This document shows positions 11,205-22,904 of a stretch of 64,000 nt of DNA, piece after piece. The DNA is taken from positions 186,001 to 250,000 of the forward strand of contig JALIZF010001475.1 in NCBI GenBank assembly GCA_029948255.1, written 5' to 3'. The notes beneath the pieces were generated by a model. It was not told the origin of the DNA and did no database searches. It was given only the letters and a program-made list of their open reading frames with translations. This stretch comes from Telmatactis stephensoni. Lineage: Eukaryota; Cnidaria; Anthozoa; Actiniaria; Isophelliidae. The translations under genes and the position numbers were made by a program. Position 1 is the stretch's first letter; each line of letters starts with the position of its first letter.

Positions 11205-11500
11205 ACTAAAGGTGTTTCATGGGTTAATGAAAACCACTCTAACCCGTGAAACAAAGTTAAAGTGTGGTAGTCAAATAACAACAAAAGAACAGAATTAGGG
11301 TGTATTAAAGAGAGATACATCAAAGTGTGTTTCACTAGTTATAATTAGTGCCGAAAACCACTCTAACCCGTGAAAAAGTATTAACTGAATAGTGCAAAAT
11401 AGCACTAACTAAACAATGAAAAACAAAGGATATTGGACATTTTAGTACTATTTATATAGATATTGTACTTTTGCACGGGTTAAGTGCGATCACTCTACTC
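11205..11500. mobile_element. Tandem or nested MITE copies (AACCCGTGAAAC family)
   Basis: The words AAAACCACTCTAACCCGTGA occur twice, and TTGCACGGGTTAAGTGCGAT ends the block. They look like two or three overlapping copies of the family at 10056. Confidence 0.6.
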
Positions 11501-11615
11501 TACACTTTTCCTGGTTCATTTGATTATAAATCGTATTATTTCAAAATTTCTTTTACCGTTTCAAAGCTCTAAATAAGATCAAAGCACATGCACCTAACAA
11601 AAGAACAACTAAAAC

Positions 11616-11848
11616 CACAGGGAGCCCAAGCTCTTTCAGGGGTATTTTCGTCAAGATCTTTCAGGGGTATTTTCGTCAAAAACGCTCAAATGGCGCTAAA
11701 ACTCAGCCACAAGGACGAAAGCGGCAAACTTAAGAGATCTATGTAAAAAAAAAGACATGATTGTTGCAAAATGTTGAAAAAAGGAGGATGATTTATCGCC
11801 ACATACATTTACTATAAATATGCAAATATTGAGCTTGGGCTCCCTGTG
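11616..11848. mobile_element. MITE family 1, copy 2
   Basis: It has perfect 18-bp inverted ends, CACAGGGAGCCCAAGCTC and its complement. The subterminal ATATTTGCATA motif is at the right end here and at the left end in the 3349 copy, so the two copies are inverted relative to each other. A 22-bp GATCTTTCAGGGGTATTTTC-type unit is doubled inside the left end. Confidence 0.85.
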
Positions 11849-12106
11849 CTCTAGCTACAAAGTATAGGTTCTAGAGACTCTAGATAAATTTTCGTCGCGA
11901 AGATATGAATTCTAATTGTGCTCTAATTTTTTGTAAGAATGTATGGAGCCTCCATCAGTGCATGCGCACCAACATGCCGGCCATAAAACCGAGCATCCAC
12001 ATGATAATTGTAACTACATCTCATACTGAATATAGTTAGAATTGAAAAATATTGTATACATATTGATCAAGCAAATTAAGTGAAATTTGTCACAAATTGA
12101 TGTGTT

Positions 12107-12577
12107 TTACGTCGAGTGAAAACACGAGAGATAATGGAGTGCCACAACTTTGGCGACCGATAATGAGCTTTTATCAGGTATTTTTAAATTCGTAAAACAG
12201 AAAAAAATTACCATAGCTGGAAAAAGTATGTTAAAATTAGCAAGACAGTGAAGTTTGAAGGAATTAAATCCAAAACTCGCGAGAATATGAATTTTTGAAA
12301 AATATGAATTTGTAAGAAAACCTTTGCTGGTAGGCATCTATTGCCTACCAGCGAATGTTTTCATACAAAATTTCGATTTCGGAAAACTCATATCTTCGTG
12401 AGTTTGAAAGTTACTTCATTCAAACTTCACAGTTTGACTAATTTTGACGTGCTCTTTCCAGCTATGATAATTATATTTCTGTACTGTGACTTTTGGAATT
12501 ACGGGATAAAAGCTCATTCGAAAGCCGATAAATTAAGAGAAATGGCCCAAATTTTCAGAGACGACTTCCTTCAATGA
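12107..12577. repeat. Imperfect 470-bp palindrome
   Basis: The arms meet at about 12339 in GTAGGCATCTATTGCCTAC. The two arms translate to similar short peptides read outward (MPTSKGF and MPTSECF starts), which is why a pair of mirror-image ORFs appears; they are not genes. By eye the arms are roughly 75-80% alike. A GGAGCCTCCAT / CATGCCGGCC flank at 11945-11985 resembles the sequence near 26385. Confidence 0.7.
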
Positions 12578-12670
12578 CTCAGAAAACCAGCTGTCACCGA
12601 TTCATAGTTTAGATTTTAAGCTTTGTTGTGACGCCATATGAATGCGATCTTTAGTCTAGAGAGTCAGAAC

Positions 12671-12810
12671 TTAAGGGCCCGCTCACATGAAGGCGAGTTG
12701 TCCCTGGTAGCAGGGACAACTCTTTTCTTTTGTGTCCCCCATGGAAAAGAAAACAAAAGAGTTATCCCTGCTACCAGGGACAACTCGCCTTCATGTGAAC
12801 GGTCCCTTAA
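12671..12810. mobile_element. TTAA-bounded palindromic MITE
   Basis: TTAAGGGCCCGCTCACATGA opens it and the near-complement TCATGTGAACGGTCCCTTAA closes it, so it begins and ends with TTAA, the target of piggyBac-type elements. Each arm also carries TTGTCCCTGGTAGCAGGGA-like hairpins. A decayed relative is at 46855-46970. Confidence 0.7.
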
Positions 12811-12916
12811 TCAACGTCTGTTATATGCATCCGTGCCAAAGTCAGGATCCGAATGCCTCCTTAGAATTTAATAGTTCTTTATCTGGGGTATATCTATATC
12901 TTATTTGTTCACTGTG

Positions 12917-13080
12917 TAGTTTTAAGTAGCTTTAAATACCCTTAAAACGGAGCACTATGGAGAGAGGGGAGTCAAATAAAAATGAGCGCACCGTCGACCT
13001 CAAGTTTATCAGTTACTCAAACTACTGTCACGAGTTATCGACGTAAAATATGGTTGCTTAATTACTTTACTTTACTTTAT
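12917..13080. repeat. Dispersed repeat (AAAACGGAGCACT ... ACTGTCACGAGTTATCGAC)
   Basis: Shared words with 588-660 and 46622-46750 include CTCAAGTTTATCAGT and GTTATCGACGT followed by GGTTGCTT. No inverted ends were found, so the class is unclear. Here and at 46.6 kb it lies next to a copy of the TTAA-bounded palindrome. Confidence 0.55.
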
Positions 13081-13538
13081 TCAATTTACTTTACTGACAC
13101 GTACTGACAGAAATACTGATGAGGCCAACTTGACTCAGTGATAAAACAAATACTGCGATAACAAATCCAGAAATAAGAAAGAGAAGTAGTGAACCAAAGT
13201 TATTAACTTTGCTTAGTTGAACATAACACAGGATGTGAAAAAAAAATATAAGCCCATCTATTTGAAATGGAACACGTACGACTTTAATGATATTAGACTT
13301 TAACTTAGAGACACAAACTGATATGAATTATTCTGTCACTAATTAAAATATACAGTACCATATGTCTACAGCAGTCTGGTTTCTTGAGCTATAGCTATAG
13401 TCTTTGAGCGAAAACTTCGGTCCAAAAAATAAAGTTCCCTTTGAAACCATGAATCAGATCTGGTGTATAGTGGATGAATAGTATATAAAGAACAGTTGTT
13501 CTGTAGAAAAGGTTTCCATGTATTCTTGGATGGATGAA

Positions 13539-14597
13539 CTAGTCAATTGGTCGCATTAATTTAATCCAAACCATGTTGTGCATTTCGAGTTCTTGTCTAC
13601 CAGTGTTGGTCACTCTATGGTAACAACAGCACTTTTTCATAATAGCTTTCATATTCTCACGATAAACCGTATTGAAGATTATGTAAATAAAGAAATTGTA
13701 AGTGAAGCAAACTTGCGAAATAAATTGCGAAGTGAAAAACAGATTTTGCTTTTGCAAACGACTTAAGCTCTGGAGTTCTCCTTCTATTACCAAGATTGGA
13801 ACAATACTACCAAACAACAAGCTAGGACAAAAAAGACTAACGATTGTAACAGACATTTTTAAAACTTTGTTGTTTTGTTGTTCTCTTGTCCTTCTTAACA
13901 AGGCATTGTGTTCGCCTGGTACAACATGACGACGAAGCTTGTAGACAATTAAAATGTAGGTGACAGTTATTATTGTTAGTGGTAGGATTATTGCTATAGC
14001 TATGTAAAAGTATAATTGTATTTTCAAATATTTGTTGCCAAACACACAGACTGTCTTGCCATGGCTTTGAACAAGATTGTAAAAATACAGATAAGGTGAA
14101 ACTACAAGTCCAGAGCAGATCCAAATCCCTGGTATGATGTATTTCAGTCGAGTTCTGCTAAAGCCTTCTTTGAATGGATTGGAAACAGCACAGAACCGAT
14201 CGATAGCGAGAAAAACGCAGCTATAAAAGGAAACCGCTGTTGAGGTGTCAGAGAGAAAATGAACAAGTTTGCATAAGGCGTCTCCAAAGCCATTAACAAT
14301 AAGCCATCGATGGTCAAAGTTGATTTGTTGAACCGTTAAAGGCAATAGGAAAAAGGTCGACAAAAGATCACTGACTGCTATGTTTGCAACTAAAAAATTG
14401 GTGGTAGTTTTCAATCGATGGTCTTTGTAGATAATCCATACAATAAGAGTGTTTGCGACAATGGAAATCAAGAAGAGTAGACAGTAAGCAATAGTTTTGG
14501 GAATTCGTTGATGTTCCACAGCAGTAATGGAAAGTAGACTCTCATTGTGCGATGATACCGAAGCGCTGATATTATTCATTTTGTTCTTTGATTTCAA
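13539..14597 (-). CDS. Class A (rhodopsin-like) G-protein-coupled receptor, single exon
   Basis: A 352-aa seven-helix receptor. The N-terminus (about 35 aa) has two N-glycosylation sites (N9-I-S, N18-E-S) and no signal peptide. Class A landmarks are present: N49 in TM1, D77 in TM2 (AVSDLL), C109 at the top of TM3 paired with C184 in the second extracellular loop, and D133-R134-F135 in place of DRY. TM6 has C257-P258 rather than CWxP. TM7 ends N301-F-F-I-Y305, a variant of NPxxY lacking the proline. A CCC cluster (323-325) after TM7 is a likely palmitoylation site. The ORF is intact and intronless, as are many invertebrate class A receptors. It resembles the peptide or amine receptor branch, but the ligand cannot be told from the sequence. 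The missing NPxxY proline and CWxP tryptophan suggest unusual activation. The first ATG is used; M7 is an alternative. Confidence 0.88.
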   Translation of the reverse strand: MKSKNKMNNISASVSSHNESLLSITAVEHQRIPKTIAYCLLFLISIVANTLIVWIIYKDHRLKTTTNFLVANIAVSDLLSTFFLLPLTVQQINFDHRWLIVNGFGDALCKLVHFLSDTSTAVSFYSCVFLAIDRFCAVSNPFKEGFSRTRLKYIIPGIWICSGLVVSPYLYFYNLVQSHGKTVCVFGNKYLKIQLYFYIAIAIILPLTIITVTYILIVYKLRRHVVPGEHNALLRRTREQQNNKVLKMSVTIVSLFCPSLLFGSIVPILVIEGELQSLSRLQKQNLFFTSQFISQVCFTYNFFIYIIFNTVYRENMKAIMKKCCCYHRVTNTGRQELEMHNMVWIKLMRPID

Positions 14598-16339
14598 GCC
14601 AGCTCATAAAAGAAAGATGGAGCTTGCCGACTGATTACAAATAGTTAGGCTTGCCAGGCAGGATTAACAGAGATAAATCTTGAATAATTTTAAGGATCTA
14701 TCACAATTGGCTGAGTGAAGTTGCTATTATCATGTTTATTGGTCGAGATGACAAGCTTTGGACGAGTGACATGGCGTTTAGCTTGCGGCACCAAAATTAA
14801 ACGTGCTGCATAAGACGCTGCACTTATATCGTGGGTGGACAACTTACAATATTAAAGGAGATAGCTTTTAGTTTATGCATAGGCTAGTGATAAAGTTTGG
14901 AATAAAAATGCGTCCAGCATATCAAAATCCAAAGATCTATTGAAAAGTTCGATTATAGATATTCGTATAAAAATTTATTTTCCTCCATAAATTCTCTTCT
15001 TCGCTTGAGAATTGCTTATTTCTATTTAATTTTTTTCTCTATTTGTTTGAATATTATATATATGTGTGTGTGTGTTTCCTTGCATTTATAACATATTCAG
15101 TTCATCATATTTTTCATAATTTTAATTACCATAGAGAGTTAAATGGCTTGTCTAGACCCCTATGGTTATTTCCAGTAGCACATCTAAGTTAATAGGTTAT
15201 AAATTTATATATAGATTGAATTATTTTTGTGAAAACAAAGGTGCAAATAAAAGATTTGTCAATGCCATTGTCAATTTGTGCCAAATGTAATTTGTCACTT
15301 TCCACTGTGAATCCGAATATGTATGGAATTAATGAAATATGATTAAGTCACTCCGTTTCCTGCTTTATATGGAGTACGGTCACATCTAGCAGACTAATTC
15401 GACTTCCCACTGATTTTTGTTGATGCAGCTGTTCGTATATAACAAAACTTAATTGCTTTTTTTTCGTATGTATGTGTCGGGACTGTACAAAAAACAACAC
15501 GAGACCGTATGCCTGTTATCGTGTTTTACTGAATTCAGTAAAGCGTCAAAGATTTTACGCCAGTCTCAGTTATAGGCCATCAACACTGTTTGCTTCGTCT
15601 CCTTTTTTATGCAAAATGTATACTATACATTTTGTATAAAACAACATCAAATTGTGTTCTTTCTGATCATTTACTTAAGTAATAAAAGATAATTTTCTAT
15701 GATTTTACCGGTGCGGAAACTCCACTTCTCTACTAAAGCACTTGTAATGTTGGGAGAAAAAAGAGAGAAGTGTTTCTCCCAACGTCACAAATGCTCTTGA
15801 TTTCACCAGATAGAGTCATCGAAAACTTTCTTCTTTTGTTTTTATGATACGAACAAGAGGTATTTTGAGAACGTTTGAAATGTGTTTTTTCCGATGAAAA
15901 CTGAGTTATCAAAACTTGCGTAAATATAGACTAATCTTATTTATCGTACTATTGAATTAATAATTAGTGTGGCGCAAAAAGCAGCATTTTAGACAAAACA
16001 GTTTGATAACTTTCATCGATAGAATTCAACAAAAAATATGTTGAAATAAGAGTTTTCTTATCATGAATCAATGACTCAAACTTTGACGATCATGTCAAAT
16101 ATAATTTACAGTTCTTCAAGTTTTGGAAATGTTTACATGTTTTCCATGATTCAAGCAGCGTTCATGCAACTTGGCGAAAGCCGTGTTTTTGGTTTGAAAA
16201 AACTGTTCAGTTGCAAGAGACTTACAAAATAAGGATTTTGCTGGTAAACGAGAAGCTGTTGATTTGAATTATCTGTTGGCTGTTCACCGATAGCTTATGC
16301 TAAAACATCACTGCGCTGGCGAAGTTGGTTCATTTCTTT
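14598..16339. other. Upstream of the GPCR gene; no gene seen
   Basis: AT-rich sequence with no supported exon. A small hairpin at 15739-15797 pairs TGTTGGGAGA with TCTCCCAACG. No promoter element can be pointed to with confidence. Confidence 0.4.
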
Positions 16340-16800
16340 AACTAGAACTAGCGAGCAGCATACTGAGGAGAACTCGTGTAGTTGTAAACTTTAATTTCTT
16401 TTTTTATTTCCGAATCGTTTCGTCTCTTAACGGAGACTTCTTCATTAAACTTTAAACTTTCCATGGAAGCGCGCCAATCGCATGGACCTCAAATTATTAT
16501 ATTGCACAATAACATACAGCTATATAGCCACACGGCGTTTTAATTTTCCGATTTAAAAATTACCGACTTGAAAATTACCGACTTGATCGAACATTTCCGA
16601 CTTTTAAGTCTTAAAAGACCTTCCGACCTTAAAATTTCCTCTCTATTTTTTAGCAATTGTTTAATTCATTTTTACTGTTTTATTTTTAATTTTTAAATTC
16701 AATTTTTTTATTTTTTTAAGCAGCACAGAGGAGAACTCGTGTAGCTATAAATTTATTTTTATTTTCTACGCGTTTCTCCGATATTTCTTCAGGAATTGAT
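16340..16800. repeat. Two copies of a GAGGAGAACTCGTGTAG repeat
   Basis: GCAGCATACTGAGGAGAACTCGTGTAG... followed by TCGTCTCTTAACGGAGAC (16353-16445) and a more degraded copy at 16722-16800. A third, clearer copy is at 48840-48965. Between them (16545-16640) are diverged ACCGACTTGAAAATT units. Confidence 0.6.
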
Positions 16801-16857
16801 GAATAATACATTTAGAGGGTCTCGATTTGACTGAGCATTCGATATAGAGACCTCTCT

Positions 16858-17013
16858 AGCCTCCTCCGCAGGCAACTCCTTATTTTTCCTCCTTGGGCTT
16901 CCTTTGTAACGGTTATTTGACCGAGCGGAGACTGAGCACGAGAAATGTCTCTCCCCTATCGCCACTCTTTTACACAGGAAACCCAAGAACAGTGATGCCT
17001 GCAGAGGAGGCTA
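16858..17013. mobile_element. hAT-like MITE (AGCCTCCTC ends), copy 1
   Basis: The left end AGCCTCCTCCGCAGGCA pairs with TGCCTGCAGAGGAGGCT. The sequence AGACCTCTCT flanks both sides (16848-16857 and 17014-17023), consistent with an 8-bp target duplication plus chance extension. Copy 2 is at 37831-37999. Confidence 0.75.
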
Positions 17014-17047
17014 AGACCTCTCTGTATTTTGTGAAAGACGACATTCC

Positions 17048-17688
17048 GTACCCAGAACCTGCGTTCCTTTTGGCCAGCGCCGAGGAACAGACAGCTCTGG
17101 GGTTCCGGTCTGCAAAGCGCATGCTTTGTTTCCAAAATGACGTCTAACACTTGTTCATGCTATAGAAGTTTCATTTGCCTTACAGAAAAGAAAAATTAAT
17201 TCAATTAATTGACTAAAAGTTTCAGTCAAAGAGCGAACAACAAAGATGTATCTCGGATCCTTCAGAGAAATGACAACATGCATGACAGTATTACAAATGG
17301 AAAGTCCTTGATATGCCAGCTTTTGTCACACATTTCCGATTGGTATTTGGTGTGTAACAACAGTATAACTTTTAATGCGTTTTAGTAGGTTGACAAGCTC
17401 AAAAGGGCGACGTCCCAGCCTGCATGATCAAAGATAACACCGTTCTAAACGAACCAAGAGAACTCACATATGCGCTCAATGTAGTTGTTAGTTACGTTTT
17501 CTACATGAAAGAATATTTGTTTCCGGTATACGTGTTCCACCAATCAGAGCTTTTAGTATATCTAGCGCTAGCTAGTTCCGGTTTGTGACCATTGTTTTTC
17601 GGAGAGCCAATCAAAATCCTCCAAAAATTCCGTTTCCCCAGAGGCTCCCGTTTCTCGGCGCTGGCCAAGAGGAACATAAGCTGGGTAC
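17048..17688. mobile_element. MITE with GTACCCAG ends, about 640 bp
   Basis: GTACCCAGAACCTGCGTTCC followed by TTGGCCAGCGCCGAGGAA at the left is mirrored at the right by CTCGGCGCTGGCCAAGAGGA then CTGGGTAC. The interior has no coding signal. Confidence 0.7.
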
Positions 17689-18243
17689 AAGATTGGAAAG
17701 ATGAAGACAATGAACAAAAAATGCATTTTATATGACTCCGTCGACTACGTACCCCCGTCGTGTGACTAAGCTAAGGGTTCTACGGCATGGAATGTATTTA
17801 TCAGGTGCCCAAATGAGATGAAACTTTTCAGGCTACATGGTATGATTGGATACACTTTCTCCATCTAATTCCTTTGTTTTCTTTTGTTTCGATTTGCCTT
17901 TCTATATACATTTCTAACTATTTCAACCATAACTGCGTGAGATCACCGTCGATATGGGTTTTTATAAATCTCATGTTGATATTGCCTCAAATCAACATCT
18001 CCTCTGTGCTTGTAAAGGTCTCTTTCGCCATCTGTAATTTTCTCCACGTCGTCCTCATTGAATGTTATTTTCACAACATGACTCATCTTGTTATAGAATT
18101 TTCTTTCGCGTCGAATAGGTTTTCCTCTATTTGCGAAGTTGTTCTGTATCAACCTTGAATATCCTAAACCAGACCTAGGTTCAAGGCTAGTAAAATATAC
18201 ACCTGAAAATAAGAAATAATAATACTAAGCCCATCGGCTCTGC
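17689..18243. other. Intergenic, no gene seen
   Basis: Two overlapping ORFs on opposite strands (17874-18158, 17943-18152) have no recognisable domains. No repeat boundary was found. Confidence 0.35.
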
Positions 18244-18672
18244 CCCGAGGGGGGCTCCATTGTAAAATTAGGATCGGGTATGCTCGTCGGAAATGTTCAA
18301 AAATACCCGTAAAAGATATCGGAAGTCTTTTAAAAAGGGCGTGGCTGGACGATTTTTAACCCGTAAGAGATACTAGCGATAAGTTAATGAACATCAATAT
18401 CATGAACATAAAATTGGATATGGTCGACACACTTTTGTTGGGCAATTTTCTTCCATTTGAGAACAAGATAATAAGCAATGGGCTGTATATTGATACCCTA
18501 AACTGAGATTCCAGGAAATGCTAAAACTCTAAACTTCAATTTTAACACCCTAAATTAAAAGATACCAAATCGCTGATTTTTACCCCTAAGAGATACGACG
18601 AGCATACCCGATCCTTTTACAATGCAGTCCCCCCCTCCCCCCCTCCCCCCCCCCCCCCCCCCCCCCCCCGCG
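18244..18672. mobile_element. hAT-like poly-G/C MITE family, copy A
   Basis: A perfect 8-bp duplication GGCTCTGC flanks it at 18236-18243 and 18673-18680. It starts CCCGAGGGGGG and ends with a C-run of about 30 bp broken by two T. The subterminal inverted repeat ATCGGGTATGCTCGTCG is answered by CGACGAGCATACCCGATCC. Family words are CCCGTAAAAGATA and CCCTAAATTAAAAGATACC. It has no ORF of note. Confidence 0.85.
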
Positions 18673-19034
18673 GGCTCTGCTCCGGCTCTATGCACCCACC
18701 AATTAACCAACATAGCAACCCACCAACCAATCGATCAACAATTAAAAAATATCAGTCGTTATTTTTGTGGTTACTTTTCATTCAACCCACCACATGGACT
18801 ACATGGCAGTTCTTTATAGATTGTTAAAATACTAATTAATAATTCATAAGGCAAACACAATGAAAATCGCAACCGTGACGAGTGTTGTATATCTGATACA
18901 GATTCGTCCTAATCTACATCAACGTTAACCTCGATTTTCTCTAAGATAAATAAAGATATTTTTGATTTTCTTTCCGGGAACAACTCAAATATGTGTTGGA
19001 GTATTTTAAGTCGTTTACAACATTCGCGTCCGTG

Positions 19035-19374
19035 CCCGGGGGGGGGGGGGGGGGTACTCCCATATATCGAAGGGCGGGGATGATCGTCGTATCTTTTAGG
19101 GGTAAAAATCATGGTTCTTGGTATCTTTTTAGGGTGTTACGAAGGTTTTTGTCCCACCTACCGTTAATCTGGTATCTTTTAGGGTATCTTTTTAAGAGAA
19201 TAGCATATTACATAATAATAACAGCAACGACAGCTTTTAAATTGGTATCTTTTAGGGGTAAAAATCTTATGCTGCCACGCCCACCTTCGTAAGACTCCGG
19301 TATCTTTTAGGGGTATTTTTGAAAATTTCCGACGATCATCCCCGCCCATTTTCGATGGGAGTCTCCCCCCCGGG
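19035..19374. mobile_element. hAT-like poly-G/C MITE family, copy B
   Basis: A perfect 8-bp duplication CGTCCGTG occurs at 19027-19034 and 19375-19382. It begins CCC plus a run of 17 G and ends CCCCCCCGGG. Internal words GGTATCTTTTAGGGGTA and GATGATCGTCG are the family signature. Length 340 bp. Confidence 0.88.
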
Positions 19375-19599
19375 CGTCCGTGTTGTAACGGCCGCTCATG
19401 TTGTAAACGTCACTAACACAATAACCTACCTTCGCCATGCTTGCGAATTCCTTTACCTGGAGGATTTTGCAACACTTTCATGTCTTTTTTTATACCTTCT
19501 GCCCCTTCTTCAGTTGTGTAATGGTAAAGAATGATCTCCTTGAATACAACACATACAAAGGATAATCAAGTTAAAATTCACTGAAATTTCAAGTCATGT

Positions 19600-19694
19600 A
19601 TAAAGAACGAGAGAGCGTGTTATATCGATGGATAAAGATCCGAGCCGAAGGTGAGGATCTTTAGACCTGTTATAACACGCTCTCGAGCTCTTTA
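19600..19694. repeat. Hairpin repeat, 95 bp
   Basis: TAAAGAACGAGAGAGCGTGT pairs with ACACGCTCTCGAGCTCTTTA. An inner stem AAAGATCC / GGATCTTT closes the loop. Confidence 0.7.
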
Positions 19695-19831
19695 TATTAC
19701 TTATCAAACATCTAGTTGTCAATTATCATATTTGACCAGAATTTTCCAAGTTTGACTATTTTTGGCCTTAGAAAATCCAAGTTAAAGTTTATGCAAATGA
19801 ACAAAAATTCTTTATCCTATTATATAGATCT

Positions 19832-20958
19832 ACGCACGGGCGATAGGATAATAATCATCTGAAAATTTACTTAAATAAACAGACAATATTTATAAATTAC
19901 CTTGAATTACTGTTATTTTGTCTTTTTGTATTTCTCCCAACGTTTTAGAAAGCCAAATAGTCTTTTACAAGGCCCGTTACTTCTTTAAAACTCCAACCAA
20001 TGCGTTAGAAACCCGTACGGTTCAACTGTAGCCAACGATCTGTTGACGCGAACATGATATCCCCTTGCCAGTAAACGCGGTTTAATCATTGACAAAAGAA
20101 CCCAGGGAAAAGAAAAGCCCAGGGTAGGCAACAACCCTAGATACTATTGTTCTCTCGTCTTCCAATTATCGTAGTTCGAAAGTGACATTTGTGGGGGACA
20201 GTGATGACAGATTCTGCCCCTTATCCAAACAACCCCAGCGCTCACTGAACTTTACGTGCCTGGCCAACGTCTTGTCAGCACCACGGTTAAGCAAACACAG
20301 ATTATGTTAAATGGTACAAAGCGACTGAAACTCTTCTTTAAACCGTGTTTAAACCATTATTTTTCTTGACCGTTATTTCGCGATGATCTGAGAAACTAAC
20401 TATTTGACATGAAATGAGCGTTATTTCGCGATGATCGGAGAAACTATTTGACAAGAAATGAGTCTGTGTTTGCTTAACCGTGGTGCTGACAAGACGTTGG
20501 CCAGGCACGTAAAGTTCAGTGAGCGCTGGGGTTGTTTGGATAAGGGGCAGAATCTGTCATCACTGTCCCCCACAAATGTCACTTTTGAACTACGATAATT
20601 GGAAGACGAGAGAACAATAGTATCTAGGGTTGTTGCCTACCCTGGGCTTTTCTTTTCCCTGGGTTCTTTTGTCAATGATTAAACCGCGTTTACTGGCGAA
20701 GGGATATCATGTTCGCGTCAACAGATCGTTGGCTACAGTTGAACCGTACGGGTTTCTAACGCATTGGTTGGAGTTTTAAAGAAGTAACGGGCCTTGTAAA
20801 AGACTATTTGGCTTTCTAAAACGTTGGGAGAAATACAAAAAGACAAAATAACAGTAATTCAAGGTAATTTATAAAATTTATAAACAGACAGTATTTAATA
20901 CTGTCTGTTTATTTAAGTAAATTTTCAGATGATTATTATCCTATCGCCCGTGGTGCGT
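19832..20958. mobile_element. 1.13 kb near-perfect giant hairpin (foldback element)
   Basis: The left arm 19832-20300 and right arm 20464-20958 are inverted copies. Reading the inner approximately 430 bp base by base I find only about three substitutions (near 20060, 20062 and 20186, paired with 20699, 20697 and 20586), so identity exceeds 99%. The outer end differs by an extra AATTTATAAA...ACTGTCTGTT duplication in the right arm. The 163-bp loop contains a direct duplication of CGTTATTTCGCGATGATC. There is no ORF, so it would be a non-autonomous foldback element or a recent inverted duplication. Confidence 0.9.
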
Positions 20959-21200
20959 GAGAACGCATGTGAAAAAAGTACTTGCAGAGTGAAGGGGACA
21001 TATAGAATTATATTACTACATTAATCACAATGTAATCATTATTCAAATAGTTGTGAGAGCTAGTTTTGTGCCTGCATAAAACTTATAACCAAACGCAGCT
21101 AGACAAACAGTACTCCCAACAGATTGATGTATATATGCAACTGTGGCATTCTTGTGACTATATATTGCATATATGCAGCTGATACCTAAACTTAAGACAC

Positions 21201-21617
21201 TGAATAGCCCGAGGGGGGGGTGGGGGGAACTCTGGGGTAAAAGTATCGGGTATGCTCGTCGGAAATTTTCAAAAATACCCCTAAAAGATACCCTTTTAAA
21301 AAGGGTGTGGCTGGGCGATTTCTAACCCCTAAGAGAAACCACTAATAAATAAATAAATAAAATTGGATTAGAAGACTGTTAATATGTGAAGTATAACTAA
21401 TAATAAAGCGCCCAAGCACAGTGTAACTATAAACATAAATCCCACTGCAAAAAGCGATGAGCTCTACCGTTTTCGATACCCTAAAAGATACCAGGGAATT
21501 CTGAAACTCTAAACTTCAATTTTAACACCCTAAAAGATAACAAATCGCTGATTTTTACCCCAAAGAGATGCGACGAGCATACCCGATCCTTTTACAATAG
21601 AGTCCCCCTCCCCGGGC
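21201..21617. mobile_element. hAT-like poly-G/C MITE family, copy C
   Basis: The left end is CCCGAGGGGGGGGTGGGGGG and the right end TCCCCCTCCCCGGG. Subterminal ATCGGGTATGCTCGTCGG and CGACGAGCATACCCGATCC are as in copy A. The flanks CTGAATAG and CTGTATCA are only partly alike, so any target duplication has decayed. Confidence 0.75.
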
Positions 21618-22904
21618 TGTATCAGTTGAATCAACCGGAGAATCTAGACCGGTCCGAGATGTGATCTAACCAATCAAATCGCTCGATTTGCTAGTGTCCA
21701 GGCTCCAAAATACACGGTCATATAATACTATGTTTCAGCGTCCCTGACAACCGTTGTTAAGCAACTCACTGGAGGACCAGCTGAGCAAAGAAACACAGAG
21801 CCAGTGCGCGATGTTCGATAAAAACATCCATAATAACTCAGAATTAACCCTTATCTGAGTCTTTCAATGCTTTTTTTCCTTCTTACCCAAACGCTCTAAC
21901 ATCTACAAAATCCTGTGAGTTATATTTTCCGTCATAAAAGAAGAAGATGAGGAAAATTGTCGGCGTAGTTCGATCTGGTCACTGTCTGGCCGCCATTACG
22001 TGACTTGATTCAATAAACAAGGATAATTTCTATTAGTAAAGTAGATTAAACGAAGAGCATATTTTTGTAAGACAGTGATTTTGTTGATATACGTCTTAGA
22101 TGCGTTTCCCCATGAGGTAAGTCCATTGGTCATAAGAGATTGGTATATTTGGAGTAGTTTACGTCGAGGTACGAAATGCCTTAATTTAGAAATTAGACCA
22201 ATTGTTTTACTTATTGTAGTGGTAATACAATCAATATGATTTTACCATGATAAATTTTCATCCGGATGAGAACACCCAGATACTTAATACAATCCTTGGG
22301 TTCCAGTCTGACATTAACGTTTGCGGGTTTTTTCATTCTCGAATATATGTGTCACCAGTAAACCTCTCACTTCGCCAAACCGGAGTTGCGTGTTGTTTCA
22401 GTTGTGGATTGTGTGACTTTCAGTTGGCAAATTGTCGGCGTAGTTCGATCTGGTCACTGTCTGGCCGCCATTACGTGACTTTCAAAGCATGTTACATCCA
22501 CACAGGAGCAACTTATCAGTCGTTTTCTGAATTGAAGGAATTATTTTTCCAATGTATGAGTGAAAATGATAATAAAAACTGAATTTGGCAGCGGGCCCTA
22601 AGTTGGCTTCGGTCTCGATCATGAACTATGTACAGTTTGACTTTCTAAGCCGTAGCGCTCGTTCGTTAGCTTTCGTTCTAACTCTTGATTGGGATTTTTT
22701 CTTTTTCTTTAATATATAATTTCTTTCTCAAAAGAACATACAGACAGAGAAGAAAAGCAAACTTATTAACATCACAGGCAGGGAAACAGTCAGTCCGGAG
22801 CGCCTTGCCGTCGGATGTATATACAATTGCAAATTTTTCAATAAACTCATTTTATATAGAATATGACAAATTTAGCAATAAAGTTTGTCTATATAATATA
22901 TATT

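Noticed and set aside
12107..12577. Pair of similar ORFs on opposite strands, first taken as a duplicated gene
   Set aside because: They are the two arms of one imperfect palindrome meeting at 12339; similarity follows from the inverted repeat.
16789..17150. Overlapping ORFs of 64-84 codons on both strands
   Set aside because: They span the MITE at 16858-17013 and the end of the next MITE; the frames come from inverted repeats.
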